From contig LADP01000006.1 of NCBI GenBank assembly GCA_000961575.1, forward strand, positions 1 to 64,000: 64,000 nucleotides of DNA, in the 5' to 3' direction. The stretch is from Peptococcaceae bacterium BRH_c8a. GTDB lineage: Bacteria; Bacillota; Desulfotomaculia; Desulfotomaculales; Desulfallaceae. How positions within the stretch are numbered: the first letter of the stretch is position 1; every line of letters starts with the position of its first letter. This document shows, piece by piece, positions 19,106 through 28,546 of this stretch. The translations under genes and the position numbers were made by a program. The notes beneath the pieces are model-generated. The model did not search any database, was not told the DNA's origin, and was given only the letters and a program-made list of their open reading frames with translations.

Positions 19106-19191
19106 AGCGCACACATCCTGTTTAGAAACCTCATTTATAATTTATCCCATAATCCATTAATCCATATATTTAAAAGATATAGTTAGTATAG

Positions 19192-20787
19192 TTAGTTTAG
19201 GCCTGACCCCCTGATTATTTGTTCGGCTGCGCGGAGGCCGTCGGCTGCCGAGGACATGATGCCGCCGGCATAGCCGGCCCCTTCGCCGGCGGGGAACAGA
19301 CCGGTTACATCTGACTGGCAGTCCTCGCCCCGCAGTATGCGTACCGGGGAAGAACTACGGGTTTCCACGCCGGTAAGTACCGCTTCGGGCATGGCGAATC
19401 CTTTGAGTTTATGATTAAATTGCACAAAGGCTTCCCGCAGGGTATTGATAACGTAGTCGGGCAGGCAGCTATCCAAGGTGGTATAGACCACCTGACCGGT
19501 GTAGGTGGGGATCACCGAGCCCGGCCCGGTGGACGGCCTGCCGGCCAGGAAATCCCCCACTAGTTGGACGGGAGCCGCGTAATTGCCGCCACCCAGAGCG
19601 AAGGCTTCTTGCTCCCAGCGGCGCTGGAATTCTACTCCCGCCAGGGGATGATCACTGCCGTAATCGCCCGGTTTTACGCCTACCAAGAGAGCGCTGTTGG
19701 CGTTAACCCCGTCCCGGGCCTGGTAACTCATACCGTTGACCACAACGCCGCCTTCCTCGGAGGTCGCCGCCACCACCGTGCCTCCCGGGCACATGCAAAA
19801 AGTATAGGCTGACCGGCCACCTGGTGAGTGGTAAGCAAGCTTGTACTCTGCCGGCCCCAGCCTGGGGTGCCCGGCAAAATGTTTGTACTGGGCCCTGTTG
19901 ATCAGTTCCTGGGGGTGTTCAACCCGCAAGCCCACCGAAAAAGGCTTTTGGTTCATGGGCACTCCCCGGTGGTGCAGCATGGCAAAGGTATCCCGGGCGC
20001 TGTGCCCGATGGCCAGCACCAAAACGTCGGTCTCCAACTTTATATGATCGTTAACCACGATACCGTTTAAGCGCCCGTCAGTCACATTTATATCCGTCAG
20101 CCGGTGGTTAAACCACACCTCTGCACCCAGATCCTCAATTTTACGCCGGATATTTTTAACCACTGTTCTAAGTACATCGGTGCCTACGTGGGGTTTATGA
20201 GAGTAGGTTATTTCCTCGGGCGCACCGGCCTGGAACATTTCCTCAATTACCAGGCGGCATCGCGGGTCGCGGATTAAAGTGGTCAGTTTACCATCGGAAA
20301 AAGTACCCGCCCCGCCCTCACCGAACTGCACGTTGCGTTCCGGATCCAGACGGCCGGTCTGCCAGAAAAGCTGCACCTTTTCGGTTCGGGCGTCCACATC
20401 GGCGCCCCGCTCCAACAGTAGCGGCCGGTAACCGTATTGGGCCAGCAGCAACCCGGCGAAGAGCCCCGCCGGCCCCGTGCCCACCACCACCGGGCGGTGG
20501 CGCAACATCTTGGTGCCAGGGCGCAGGTTTAAATCCTCGGCAGGCGGGGCAATGGTTACCTCCGGGCCGCCGACCCTGGTCAGCACCCGGTCCTCACCAT
20601 CCCTTAGCTCTACGTCCACAGTGTAAACAAAGTAAATCATCTGTTTTTTGCGGGCGTCAACAGACCGGCGGACAATGCGGTGGCTGAGGATTTCGCTTTC
20701 CCCAACCCCCAGTTTTTTAGCCAGCCTGCCCTTTAGCAACGCTATATCTTCATCTAAAGAAAGCTTGATGCCGGTTACCCTGAGCAT
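19192..20787 (-). CDS. FAD-dependent dehydrogenase (COG2509-like)
   Basis: The 531-residue protein has a charged N-terminal domain (RIVRRSVDARKKQMIYFVYTVDVEL), then an FAD Rossmann motif VVVGTGPAGLFAGLLLAQYGYRPLLLERG. It also has GEGGAGTFSDGKL and the C-terminal GEGAGYAGGIMSSAADGLRAAE. This is the widely conserved FAD-dependent dehydrogenase family of unknown physiological substrate. It follows the MarR gene at 20839-21348 by 51 bp on the same strand, so control by that regulator is possible. Confidence 0.9.
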   Translation of the reverse strand: MLRVTGIKLSLDEDIALLKGRLAKKLGVGESEILSHRIVRRSVDARKKQMIYFVYTVDVELRDGEDRVLTRVGGPEVTIAPPAEDLNLRPGTKMLRHRPVVVGTGPAGLFAGLLLAQYGYRPLLLERGADVDARTEKVQLFWQTGRLDPERNVQFGEGGAGTFSDGKLTTLIRDPRCRLVIEEMFQAGAPEEITYSHKPHVGTDVLRTVVKNIRRKIEDLGAEVWFNHRLTDINVTDGRLNGIVVNDHIKLETDVLVLAIGHSARDTFAMLHHRGVPMNQKPFSVGLRVEHPQELINRAQYKHFAGHPRLGPAEYKLAYHSPGGRSAYTFCMCPGGTVVAATSEEGGVVVNGMSYQARDGVNANSALLVGVKPGDYGSDHPLAGVEFQRRWEQEAFALGGGNYAAPVQLVGDFLAGRPSTGPGSVIPTYTGQVVYTTLDSCLPDYVINTLREAFVQFNHKLKGFAMPEAVLTGVETRSSSPVRILRGEDCQSDVTGLFPAGEGAGYAGGIMSSAADGLRAAEQIIRGSGLN

Positions 20788-20838
20788 ATATAACTCCTTT
20801 TTAAATCATTCAAGTTGGGGACGGTTCTTGACTTGAAT

Positions 20839-21348
20839 TTATACTGAGCGTTTGCCGGGTACGCTTTGATCCCTGGTGGGGAGTTCCCTAATGTTGGTGG
20901 TCATGGTCAGGGCTTGCTGCGGGCAACCCAGGTTTTGATAAATTCTGTTTAGAAGCGCTTTTAACTGAACAATTTGATCTGTCCCGATGCCGCGGGTTGC
21001 CTGATCCAGAACGCCCTGGGCAATAGGGATTAGGACTCCTTTTAACTCTTTACCCCGCTCCGTTAAAAACACCTGCGAGGATCTTTTATCTGCCGGATCG
21101 GGCTGGCGCGCTACCAGTTTTTTTCGAACCAATTTTTCCAGGATCCTGGCTATGTTGGGCAGATCTTTGAATGTCTTCTCGGCTAACTCCTTGGGGGTGA
21201 TGCCGTCCTTTTCCCAAAGGCGATTAAGCACCGCCCATTGTTCGGGGGTAACGTCATACTGCTTAAATTGATGCAGCAACTCATTTTTCAGCTTGGTATT
21301 GGTTCTGTTAACAATGAAACCCAAGGAATCATCAAGGGTAAAGTTCAT
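20839..21348 (-). CDS. MarR-family transcriptional regulator
   Basis: The 169-residue protein has the MarR winged helix (TPKELAEKTFKDLPNIARILEKLVRKKLVARQPDPADKRSSQVFLT) with the DPADKR wing. The ATG at 21348 follows GGAAGGGG; an upstream extension of 19 codons is not supported. Its C-terminal tail carries a short extra sequence after the dimer helices. Target and ligand are unknown. Confidence 0.9.
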   Translation of the reverse strand: MNFTLDDSLGFIVNRTNTKLKNELLHQFKQYDVTPEQWAVLNRLWEKDGITPKELAEKTFKDLPNIARILEKLVRKKLVARQPDPADKRSSQVFLTERGKELKGVLIPIAQGVLDQATRGIGTDQIVQLKALLNRIYQNLGCPQQALTMTTNIRELPTRDQSVPGKRSV

Positions 21349-21480
21349 GGGTACCCCTTCCAGATAAACAAACGTTTTGGCAATTATAACACTAATAAAA
21401 ATCAAAATAAACTTGCAATAAAGCGCGTTGCCATAAGCGCTATTAACTACAAGTTTTTTAACGTAAATTAAATATGTTCA

Positions 21481-22134
21481 CTAAGGTAAATCGCCTGCTT
21501 CACAGCGCAGCGAGCGCAGGTAGTGCCTGCCTTCGCGGGTAACCCGGTAGTAAGTGTGGTTCATATGCTTAGTCCAGCTTTTGGCCCGGTGGTATTTATC
21601 CAGCATATTGCCTTCCACCCGTTCCAGGAAACCCTTGGCCAGAAGCACATCCAGGCGCCGGCGCGCTTCTGCCACATCAAGTCCCACGTTAATGCCCAGC
21701 CGCCAGGCGTACTCAGGTCCGGCGTAATCAATAAATTTAAGTATCTCCAGGTCGGTTTGATCTTCGACTTCCTTTTCCAGGCAGCCCCTCTCCAGCAGCA
21801 GCTTGACCATTCCGGCAGCCTTTTGCGCACCCCGTTGGGCGTATTCTTCATGCAGAGCTTCCAATTCTGCCAAGTCGTCATCGCTGTGTTCCTCTTCAGC
21901 CAGCATGTCCTCGAGTATTCGCAACTCATTTAGACAGCCCCTAAGCTCCTCTGCAGCCAGGCTAAACTGTTCCAAATCGTTAAGCTGCCGGGCCAGCTCG
22001 GGCATAATTGCGGGGTTGGTGCTGATGTCGGGGCGTGCCAATTCCAACTGGACCAGGTGCCGCTCTTTTTCAAACCGTTCCACCTGAGCCCAGATTTCCT
22101 CGTCGGTGTAGTATCTGGAATCGAAAACAGACAT
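21481..22134 (-). CDS. Winged-helix protein with coiled-coil N-terminal half (DUF2250-like)
   Basis: In the 217-residue protein the first 110 residues are acidic and helical (LEDMLAEEEHSDDDLAELEALHEEY). The rest reads as a winged helix (TDLEILKFIDYAGPEYAWRLG...RRRLDVLLAKGFLERVEG...HTYYRVTREGRHYL). The latter resembles DUF2250-type helix-turn-helix domains, but that is a weak recall. A DNA-binding regulator is the likely class. Confidence 0.6.
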   Translation of the reverse strand: MSVFDSRYYTDEEIWAQVERFEKERHLVQLELARPDISTNPAIMPELARQLNDLEQFSLAAEELRGCLNELRILEDMLAEEEHSDDDLAELEALHEEYAQRGAQKAAGMVKLLLERGCLEKEVEDQTDLEILKFIDYAGPEYAWRLGINVGLDVAEARRRLDVLLAKGFLERVEGNMLDKYHRAKSWTKHMNHTYYRVTREGRHYLRSLRCEAGDLP

Positions 22135-22197
22135 GAAACCACCTCAGAATTATTACGCGTACCCGCACCACGATAAACGAATATAACTTGCTGGCTG

Positions 22198-22455
22198 TAT
22201 TCATAACAATGACTATTTTAGCGTCCCGGGAAAAAGGCCAATTGTAGGGAACGCCCCCTGTGGCGTTCCGTCCACAGGTCAGCGATGTCGTTGGAACGGA
22301 ACGGCACAGGGGCCGTTCCCTACGACCCTGCCACGGCGGAGATAATACAAGCCTTGAAGACAAACGGATAAAACATCGGTTACCGGTTATATTCATAGCA
22401 ATGACAGATTCGTTGTATTCATAGCAAGGGCACCCGCAAGGGGTGCCCCTACGAT
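22198..22455. repeat. Cluster of dispersed palindromic repeats in the 22135-22571 gap
   Basis: A long near-perfect palindrome at 22244-22323 has arms beginning GTAGGGAACG and ending CGTTCCCTAC, about 28 bp each. A second hairpin GGGCACCC-GCAA-GGGGTGCCC lies at 22427-22448. The phrase ATTCATA(A/G)CAATGAC appears at about 22198 and 22390, and in shortened form at 22414. It occurs again inverted near 39398. No gene is supported here. Confidence 0.7.
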
Positions 22456-22571
22456 AAATAACGCTGGTTCGTATCATTTAATCTTTGGTCATAAATATAA
22501 TACAGAGCTGCTCAAAGCACAAGCAGGATAGCTACTGGTTTGGTGCTATCGAAATATTTCGTTCAACCTGC

Positions 22572-25500
22572 TTAAACCGTAACCTTGGCGGTTTCCTCCG
22601 GCGCATTACCGCACTTTTTACGTTTCTGCCGCCAGTTATGGAAATCCTCAAACAGTGAATACAGCACCGGCACCAAAATCAATGTGATTAGCGTGTGGAA
22701 AATTAACCCGAATATCACCACTGTGGCAATGGGGGCCTCTATCTCCGCCCCTTCTCCGTAAGCCAGAGCCAACGGTGTCAGGCCCAGTATGGCGGTAAGC
22801 TTAGTCATCAAAATGGGCCGCACCCGGTTGCGCACTCCTTCGATAATGGCTTCCCGAAGATCAGAGCCCCGGAACCGCAGCAGGTTGATGCGGTCAATAA
22901 GCAAAATGGCGTTGGATACCACAATACCGGTGAGCATGATAAAACCTACCATGCCGACGGGGTTGACCACCCGCTGAGTCAGCACCAGGCCTACCACCAC
23001 CCCGACAACAGCCATTGGTAGGCTAAGCATGATGATAAAGGGATGGGTCAGACGCCCGAATTGGGCCACCATGATGATATAGATCAGCGCTATCGCGCCA
23101 AGGAAAACGTATAGTACCCCAGTCATGTTTTCGGCCTGCTGTTTTAGCGCGCCGGCCGGGCGCACACTGTATCCTTCCGGTACATCAAAGGTTTTTAACT
23201 GCTCATCCACGGCCCGGCCCACCGCGCCCAGGTCACTGCCGGCCAGCTCGGCATTCACACCGACTACCCTTTCGCCCTCTTTATGGACGATGGCTACCGG
23301 TGTTTTGGCATATTTCCAGTCCACCAGATCCCCCAGTGCCACCAGTGAGCCAGACCGCGAAGCCACCATTACCTGGCGCAGTTGTTCGGGATGCTGCATC
23401 CACTTTTCTGGGAAGCGGGCTTTTACATCCACCTCCTGACCGTCCAGGGTCATGGTGGTGATGTTGTGCTCTCCGATGTAACCGCTTATTTGACGGATTA
23501 GCGAACCCTCGTCCACGCCCAGACGTTCCATGGCGTCATACCTGGGCACCAGGGTCAGTTTATCCACCCCTGCTTCAAAATCACTGCGTGGATTATGCAC
23601 CCCGGGAATCCCGACTAGCATTTGCTCCACCCGACCGGCCAGGCTGCGGATTTCTTCCATGTCCTTACCCACTACTTCCAACTGCACCGGGGTATTGTCT
23701 GCTCCCCCACCGAAGCCAACCTCAACCCGGTCTACGTAAGGCAGGGTGTTCAGTCTCTGGTTGATATCCAAAATTACCTCGTCTTTGGATCGCTCCTGCT
23801 CGCTTTTGGGTTTCATCATGATATGCAGGTTAATCTGTTCTTTGTAAGCCTCAACGTATACGTCTTTCAATTCGGGCAGTTCTTTCAGTTCTTTTGCAGC
23901 CTGGCGGGCCACCTCGGTATTATCTGCCACCGTGAATCCGCGGGGCATTACCAGACTGGCGTAAACATATGACTCGTCCACGCTGAGCATGGTCGTGGTT
24001 TTCACCAGGGGAGTCAGCATGACGGCGCCCACCAACAGCACGATGGCCAGCAGCACAGTTTTGACCCGGTGCCCCATCGCCAGGGTCAATACCCTGATAA
24101 AAAACCTGGTGATGCGTTTATCCAACCGTCCTTCACTAACTTGCTGCGGTTTGTCCCGGCGCAAAAAGCTGTTGGCAAACACCGGCACGAATAACACCGC
24201 CGCCAGCGTAGCGGAGACAATGGCCGCCGTTACCGTGAAGGCGATAGTCGCCATGATCGGCTTATACTCCGCGCCACCCAGGTTGCCGATGACCAGCGGC
24301 AGAAATACCACGATAATGGTCAGTTGGGAAGTGAGTACCGGTGTAATTACTTCCCGGGTGCCCAAGGCTATGGATCGGGCCAACGATTCCCCCTGTTCCC
24401 GGAAATGGTAAATGCTTTCCAGCACTACGATGGCGGCATCCACCATCAGGCCCACCGATAAGCTTAAGGATAGCAGCGTCACCAGGTCGATGTTGTAACC
24501 ACCTGCCTTCAAGGCAATAAAGGTCATCATTACCGACAGGGGAATGGTGGTGGATATCACCATTGTCACCCGCCAGTTGCGCAGAAAGACGAGCAGGATA
24601 ATCACCGCCAGCAAGCCGCCGATCATCACGTGCCGGCTTAGGTTGCCCACCGCGTTGCTGATAAAGGAAGCTCCGTCAATCACAACGGTAATTTGATAAT
24701 TACCACCAGATTCCTGGTTAATCTGGTCGATAACCTGTTCCACCGCGGCGGCGGTTTTAATCACGTCGCTGTCAGCGGCCCGATTAACCATCATCATTAT
24801 GTACTGCTGGCCATTTTTCATAAACACGGCATCACTGCTGCCGCCACGCAAATCTTCCAGTACCGCCAACTTGCGCAGCGCCACGTTCCCAACCGGCGTT
24901 TTAACCGGTACGTCACCAATCTGTTCCACCGTCTTAAAGGAGCGATCCACCTCGATGACTGTTTCAAAGCCGGGATTTTTTAGTGAGCCAATCGATTGAC
25001 GCACGTTGGCGGCCCGTAGTTGGTCAACCACCTCCCCGGGCGTCATCCGGTACAAAGCAAGCTTTTGGGGATCCATGTTGATTAGGATTTTAGTGTCGAC
25101 GTTGCCGGTCATAATTTCTACTTCTTTAACGTTTTCCACCGCTTCAATCCGGTCGCTAATCACGTTGTTGGCCAGGTTTAATAGTACCGGCAGCTCGTCT
25201 CCCGACAGAGCCAGCATCAGTATAGTATCGCCCCCTAAATCGGCCTGGATTACATCTACGTTTTCTACTTGCGACGGAAAGCCGTTGCGCAACCGGTTGA
25301 CAATGGTCTGCACCGACTGCTTAACTTCGGTCCCCTGGCCTTCCCGGGCCTGGATGGAAATATTGACGTGACCGGTACGGGTGGTGGAACTAAACTCCAT
25401 CACGTCTGCCAAAGACTTAATTTCTTTCTCTAAGGGCTTGGTAACCTGTTCTTCCATCTCTTCCGGCGGCAACGATCCGCCGGAAACGCTCAAATTAATC

Positions 25501-25634
25501 CAAGGCATATTGCTTTCCGGCACTAGTTCCCGGTTAAAAGAAAAAAGTGAACCCAAACCACCGATGATGATCAACACCGTTAACAAGTAGATAATTATCT
25601 TTTTGCCCAGGACATAATTAATCAGTTTCTCCAA
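22572..25634 (-). CDS. RND-family efflux permease, second system
   Basis: The 1020-residue RND permease has both membrane bundles and both large extracytoplasmic loops. TM4 reads SVGLMVDAAIVVLESIYHF, so only the first of the two usual relay acids is kept (D-A instead of D-D or D-N). TM11 keeps GIVVSNAILLIDRINLLR. TTG at 25634 follows AAGGAG by seven nt; it begins two nt after the stop of the membrane-fusion gene, so the pair is an operon. Substrate is unknown. Confidence 0.93.
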   Translation of the reverse strand: MEKLINYVLGKKIIIYLLTVLIIIGGLGSLFSFNRELVPESNMPWINLSVSGGSLPPEEMEEQVTKPLEKEIKSLADVMEFSSTTRTGHVNISIQAREGQGTEVKQSVQTIVNRLRNGFPSQVENVDVIQADLGGDTILMLALSGDELPVLLNLANNVISDRIEAVENVKEVEIMTGNVDTKILINMDPQKLALYRMTPGEVVDQLRAANVRQSIGSLKNPGFETVIEVDRSFKTVEQIGDVPVKTPVGNVALRKLAVLEDLRGGSSDAVFMKNGQQYIMMMVNRAADSDVIKTAAAVEQVIDQINQESGGNYQITVVIDGASFISNAVGNLSRHVMIGGLLAVIILLVFLRNWRVTMVISTTIPLSVMMTFIALKAGGYNIDLVTLLSLSLSVGLMVDAAIVVLESIYHFREQGESLARSIALGTREVITPVLTSQLTIIVVFLPLVIGNLGGAEYKPIMATIAFTVTAAIVSATLAAVLFVPVFANSFLRRDKPQQVSEGRLDKRITRFFIRVLTLAMGHRVKTVLLAIVLLVGAVMLTPLVKTTTMLSVDESYVYASLVMPRGFTVADNTEVARQAAKELKELPELKDVYVEAYKEQINLHIMMKPKSEQERSKDEVILDINQRLNTLPYVDRVEVGFGGGADNTPVQLEVVGKDMEEIRSLAGRVEQMLVGIPGVHNPRSDFEAGVDKLTLVPRYDAMERLGVDEGSLIRQISGYIGEHNITTMTLDGQEVDVKARFPEKWMQHPEQLRQVMVASRSGSLVALGDLVDWKYAKTPVAIVHKEGERVVGVNAELAGSDLGAVGRAVDEQLKTFDVPEGYSVRPAGALKQQAENMTGVLYVFLGAIALIYIIMVAQFGRLTHPFIIMLSLPMAVVGVVVGLVLTQRVVNPVGMVGFIMLTGIVVSNAILLIDRINLLRFRGSDLREAIIEGVRNRVRPILMTKLTAILGLTPLALAYGEGAEIEAPIATVVIFGLIFHTLITLILVPVLYSLFEDFHNWRQKRKKCGNAPEETAKVTV

Positions 25635-25636
25635 GG

Positions 25637-26692
25637 TTATTCTCCTTTGGCCACAATTTTCTCGCCCGCAACGATATACGCGATTCCACCGGTGATGACC
25701 CGCTGGCCCTCCGTTAACCCGGACAATATTTCAATGTCATCGGTCATGACCTGCCCGACCTTAACGTAACACTTTTTAGCCAGGCCATTCTCTACCACCA
25801 GCACGAACCGCTTCTCTTCGTCCAAGCCCAGGGCACTTAAAGGGACCACAATTCCCGTGGCCAGGGTGCGGGGCACTTCTACCTGGGCGGTCATGCCACC
25901 GCGCCAGCCCCCGTCCGCGTTGCCCAAGTTAATTTCCACCGGGTATTTGCCGGTTGCGGTATCGGTCAACAGAGCTACGGATGTCACCGTCCCTTCGGCC
26001 TGCACCCCGTCCTCCCTGGCTATTTTGACTTTCTGCCCGGAATTGAAATTGTTAACCAGAACACCGTCCACATCCAAGGTCAATTTGATTTGCGATAAAT
26101 CGACTATTTTAATCACCGGTGCACCCGGCCCCGCAGTTTCACCTTCACGGCGGCTAACCTTCACCACCGTGCCGGCAAAGGGCGCCGTTAGCGCGGTGTC
26201 CTCGTAGCCTATCTGCGCTCGGTCCAACCGGCTGGCGGCATTTTCCAAAGCCAGCTGTTTATTCTCCAGTTCCACAGCGGGTACAGCGCCAGCATCATGC
26301 AAGGCCTGATAACGCTGAAAATCCTCTTGGGCCCGGGCTAGAGTCCGGCGCGCGTCTTCAATATCCAACTGCCGGGCGGTGCGGGAGCCCGCTGTTTGTG
26401 CGTCCAAAACCGCTAAAAGCTGCCCTTTGTCCACCCGTTTTCCCACCACCGCGTTCATCCGGCTGATAGTACCGGAGGCGTTAAACGACAATTCGGCCTC
26501 CCGCCCGGGCCGGGCCACCGCCATCGCCGACAATAACAGCGGCTCGGACTGTATTTTCACTGTCATCACCGGAGCCACCTTACCTTTGGACTCCGGTGCC
26601 GCTTCGGCCGGCTGCTCCTCAGCCGCTTTCCCCCCGCAGCCGGTGATAAATACCAGTAACAGTAACAAAACGGCACACACTTTTTTACTCAT
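25637..26692 (-). CDS. RND efflux membrane-fusion lipoprotein, second system
   Basis: The 351-residue protein begins MSKKVCAVLLLLLVFITGCGG, a lipoprotein signal with lipobox FITGC. The lipoyl half motifs (SFNASGTISRMNAVVGKRVDKGQLLAVLD and LTAPFAGTVVKVSRREGETAG) flank a coiled-coil. The ATG at 26692 is chosen because it opens the signal peptide; the frame is open 49 codons further upstream without need. The closely coupled permease gene follows. Confidence 0.9.
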   Translation of the reverse strand: MSKKVCAVLLLLLVFITGCGGKAAEEQPAEAAPESKGKVAPVMTVKIQSEPLLLSAMAVARPGREAELSFNASGTISRMNAVVGKRVDKGQLLAVLDAQTAGSRTARQLDIEDARRTLARAQEDFQRYQALHDAGAVPAVELENKQLALENAASRLDRAQIGYEDTALTAPFAGTVVKVSRREGETAGPGAPVIKIVDLSQIKLTLDVDGVLVNNFNSGQKVKIAREDGVQAEGTVTSVALLTDTATGKYPVEINLGNADGGWRGGMTAQVEVPRTLATGIVVPLSALGLDEEKRFVLVVENGLAKKCYVKVGQVMTDDIEILSGLTEGQRVITGGIAYIVAGEKIVAKGE

Positions 26693-26805
26693 TTCCCCTA
26701 ACCCCGCTTTCTTTTCGTCTTCGACAGGTGTGCTATTAGGACTGTATATTTTATCCAAGCTAACACCTTTCCATTTTAACCAGGCATTACATAGTAAAAT
26801 AGTAC

Positions 26806-26834
26806 CGAAAGTCATAAAGTGAATATGACTTTCG
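26806..26834. promoter_or_regulatory. Perfect 11-bp inverted repeat upstream of the second RND operon
   Basis: CGAAAGTCATA and TATGACTTTCG are perfect inverted repeats separated by 7 nt, about 115 bp upstream of the membrane-fusion start. A half-site-like GTCATATTG recurs at about 26845. Its length, symmetry and AT-rich centre fit a MarR or TetR operator. Confidence 0.5.
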
Positions 26835-26853
26835 GACATGATTAGTCATATTG

Positions 26854-26882
26854 AAAGGCGCGCCTTCTGCTGGCGCGCCTTT
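26854..26882. terminator. GC-rich hairpin with AAAGGCGCGCC arms
   Basis: A perfect 11-bp stem AAAGGCGCGCC/GGCGCGCCTTT with a 7-nt loop lies between a small gene and the RND operon. It probably terminates the small minus-strand gene at 26901-27047. The same arms recur at 31699-31739 with a different loop. Confidence 0.65.
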
Positions 26883-26900
26883 CGTTTCTAGAAAACAATG

Positions 26901-27047
26901 CTATTTTTTGCCCCTGGTCAGCTCAGCCTGGTAAGCTTTCCAGCCCGGGCAGAACTTGGTATGCCAGTACCACAACCGCCCCATCAGGGAACGGGGGTTA
27001 TTCTCCGCTTTACGGCGCCACCCGCAGTTTTCGCACTTAGCATTCAT
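26901..27047 (-). CDS. Small cysteine-containing protein, 48 residues
   Basis: The short gene begins MNAKCENCGWRRKAENNPRS and continues through an aromatic stretch (LWYWHTKFCPGWKAYQAEL). CENCGW and the later FCPGW could form one zinc site. GGGAGG sits seven nt before the ATG at 27047, and a hairpin follows the stop codon. I do not recognise the family. It is a probable real gene because of the ribosome binding site, the Cys pattern and the downstream terminator. Confidence 0.7.
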   Translation of the reverse strand: MNAKCENCGWRRKAENNPRSLMGRLWYWHTKFCPGWKAYQAELTRGKK

Positions 27048-27256
27048 AAACATCCCTCCCCCAAATTATTATAGAACTCCGTGTATCCATGTTCAAGAGT
27101 GCTGAGTAATTTTTTGGCATTTTTATTGGAGGCTCCTTAAATTTACCAACAACGTAATGAAAGTGTCAGCATACTATGAAGCAAACACCCCCAGTTTAAC
27201 CACGGTTGTCCGAAAATGACGGCGAACTTGGAAATAATGAAGGGAGGAAATGACTT

Positions 27257-28357
27257 TTGTCCAAAGGCAAATTGAAAAAGGTGTTTCCCGGCGGTAATAC
27301 AAGCCGGGGCTTTCATTCGTTTTATGACTATGTAATTGACCAGCGGGAAGCAGCCAAAATATTTGTAATCAAGGGCGGGCCGGGTGTAGGAAAATCCACT
27401 TTTATGCGCAGAATCGGGGAAGCCATGCTGGAGCGGGGCTTTGATGTGGAATATCACTGTTGTTCCTCAGACAACGGCTCGCTTGACGGCCTGGTGATTC
27501 CGGTTCTCCAAGTGGCCTTTATGGACGGGACAGCACCGCACATTGTTGACCCCAAAAATCCAGGCGCCGTGGATGCCATTATTCATTTAGGCGACCACTG
27601 GAACGAGAAGGAATTGCGCGTACACAAGCTGGAGATTATGTCCTGCAACCGTGAAATTGGTAGGCTGTTCGGCCGCGCGTACGCCTACCTGGCGGCCGCC
27701 AAAATATTCCTGGGCGAGGTAAAAACCTATTATTCCGTAACCGGCACTTTCAATAACGGCAAGTTCGACCGTAAAGTACTGGATTTGGTGCACGAGATAT
27801 TTAAAGGGCAGGAGAGACAGTCGGATAACCCCAAAGCCAGGCACTTGTTTGCCACCGCCATTACGCCTGACGGCCCGGTAAGTCACCTTAACACTATTGT
27901 AGACAACATTGGCCGCCGGTATATTATTGAAGGAGACGACGGAACCGGAAAGAATACCCTGGTACAGCGCCTGATGGATGCTGCCATGATGCGTGGTTTT
28001 GACGTAGAAGCATATCACTGCTCACTGGAACCGGAATTAATAGACCACTTGGTCATACCGGGCCTGGATACTGCAGTGGTTAACTCCGTGGAACCGCACG
28101 GGTTCAATCCACGCGCAGGAGACGTAGTTATAGATACCATGGAATGTGTAGATTCGATGATTAACGGAAAGTACCTGGAAGAAAAAACTACCGCCCGGCT
28201 GATGTACCGGCAGTGTATGGATCAGGCAGTATCATTTATCCGCCGGGCCAAGCGGGAACACGATAACATTGAACAATATTACGTGCCGCACATGGATTTT
28301 GATGCCATTAACGCCAGGCGTGAGCAGGTGCTGGAACGGATATTGAAGATGGGGTAA
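27257..28357 (+). CDS. Twin P-loop ATPase/nucleotide kinase-like protein (PRK06851 type)
   Basis: The 366-residue protein is an internal duplication of two P-loop domains. The first Walker A is canonical (GGPGVGKST, residues 40-48). The second is altered (GDDGTGKNT, about 226), with Asp-Asp and a final Asn. The text after each P-loop is parallel: FDVEYHCCSSD...DGLVIPVL...PHIVDP against FDVEAYHCSLEP...DHLVIPGL...PHGFNP. Such proteins occur mostly in spore-forming Firmicutes and have no assigned function. No ATG fits: TTG at 27257 follows GGGAGGAAATGACTT. A strong terminator follows. Confidence 0.8.
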   Translation: MSKGKLKKVFPGGNTSRGFHSFYDYVIDQREAAKIFVIKGGPGVGKSTFMRRIGEAMLERGFDVEYHCCSSDNGSLDGLVIPVLQVAFMDGTAPHIVDPKNPGAVDAIIHLGDHWNEKELRVHKLEIMSCNREIGRLFGRAYAYLAAAKIFLGEVKTYYSVTGTFNNGKFDRKVLDLVHEIFKGQERQSDNPKARHLFATAITPDGPVSHLNTIVDNIGRRYIIEGDDGTGKNTLVQRLMDAAMMRGFDVEAYHCSLEPELIDHLVIPGLDTAVVNSVEPHGFNPRAGDVVIDTMECVDSMINGKYLEEKTTARLMYRQCMDQAVSFIRRAKREHDNIEQYYVPHMDFDAINARREQVLERILKMG

Positions 28358-28370
28358 TTAAACCTGCTGG

Positions 28371-28395
28371 GCTAGCCATAGGCTAGCTTTTTTTT
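28371..28395 (+). terminator. Terminator of the twin P-loop ATPase gene
   Basis: A 7-bp stem GCTAGCC/GGCTAGC with loop ATA is followed by eight T residues on the plus strand. Confidence 0.9.
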
Positions 28396-28546
28396 GTAAC
28401 TTTCTTTTTTATTTTTATAACTTGGCATTAAAAAAGCCCGTCCCCAAAGGGCAGGCAGTCTTAAAAGCACAATGAGTTTAACAGGGCTCTGCGTAGTTAC
28501 ATACTATGATAATAATTTTAAACATTAATTAATCTAAGAGGATATT

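Noticed and set aside
26693-26839. N-terminal extension of the second membrane-fusion protein
   Set aside because: The extension precedes a complete lipoprotein signal peptide and covers the palindrome in the promoter region, so it is not coding.
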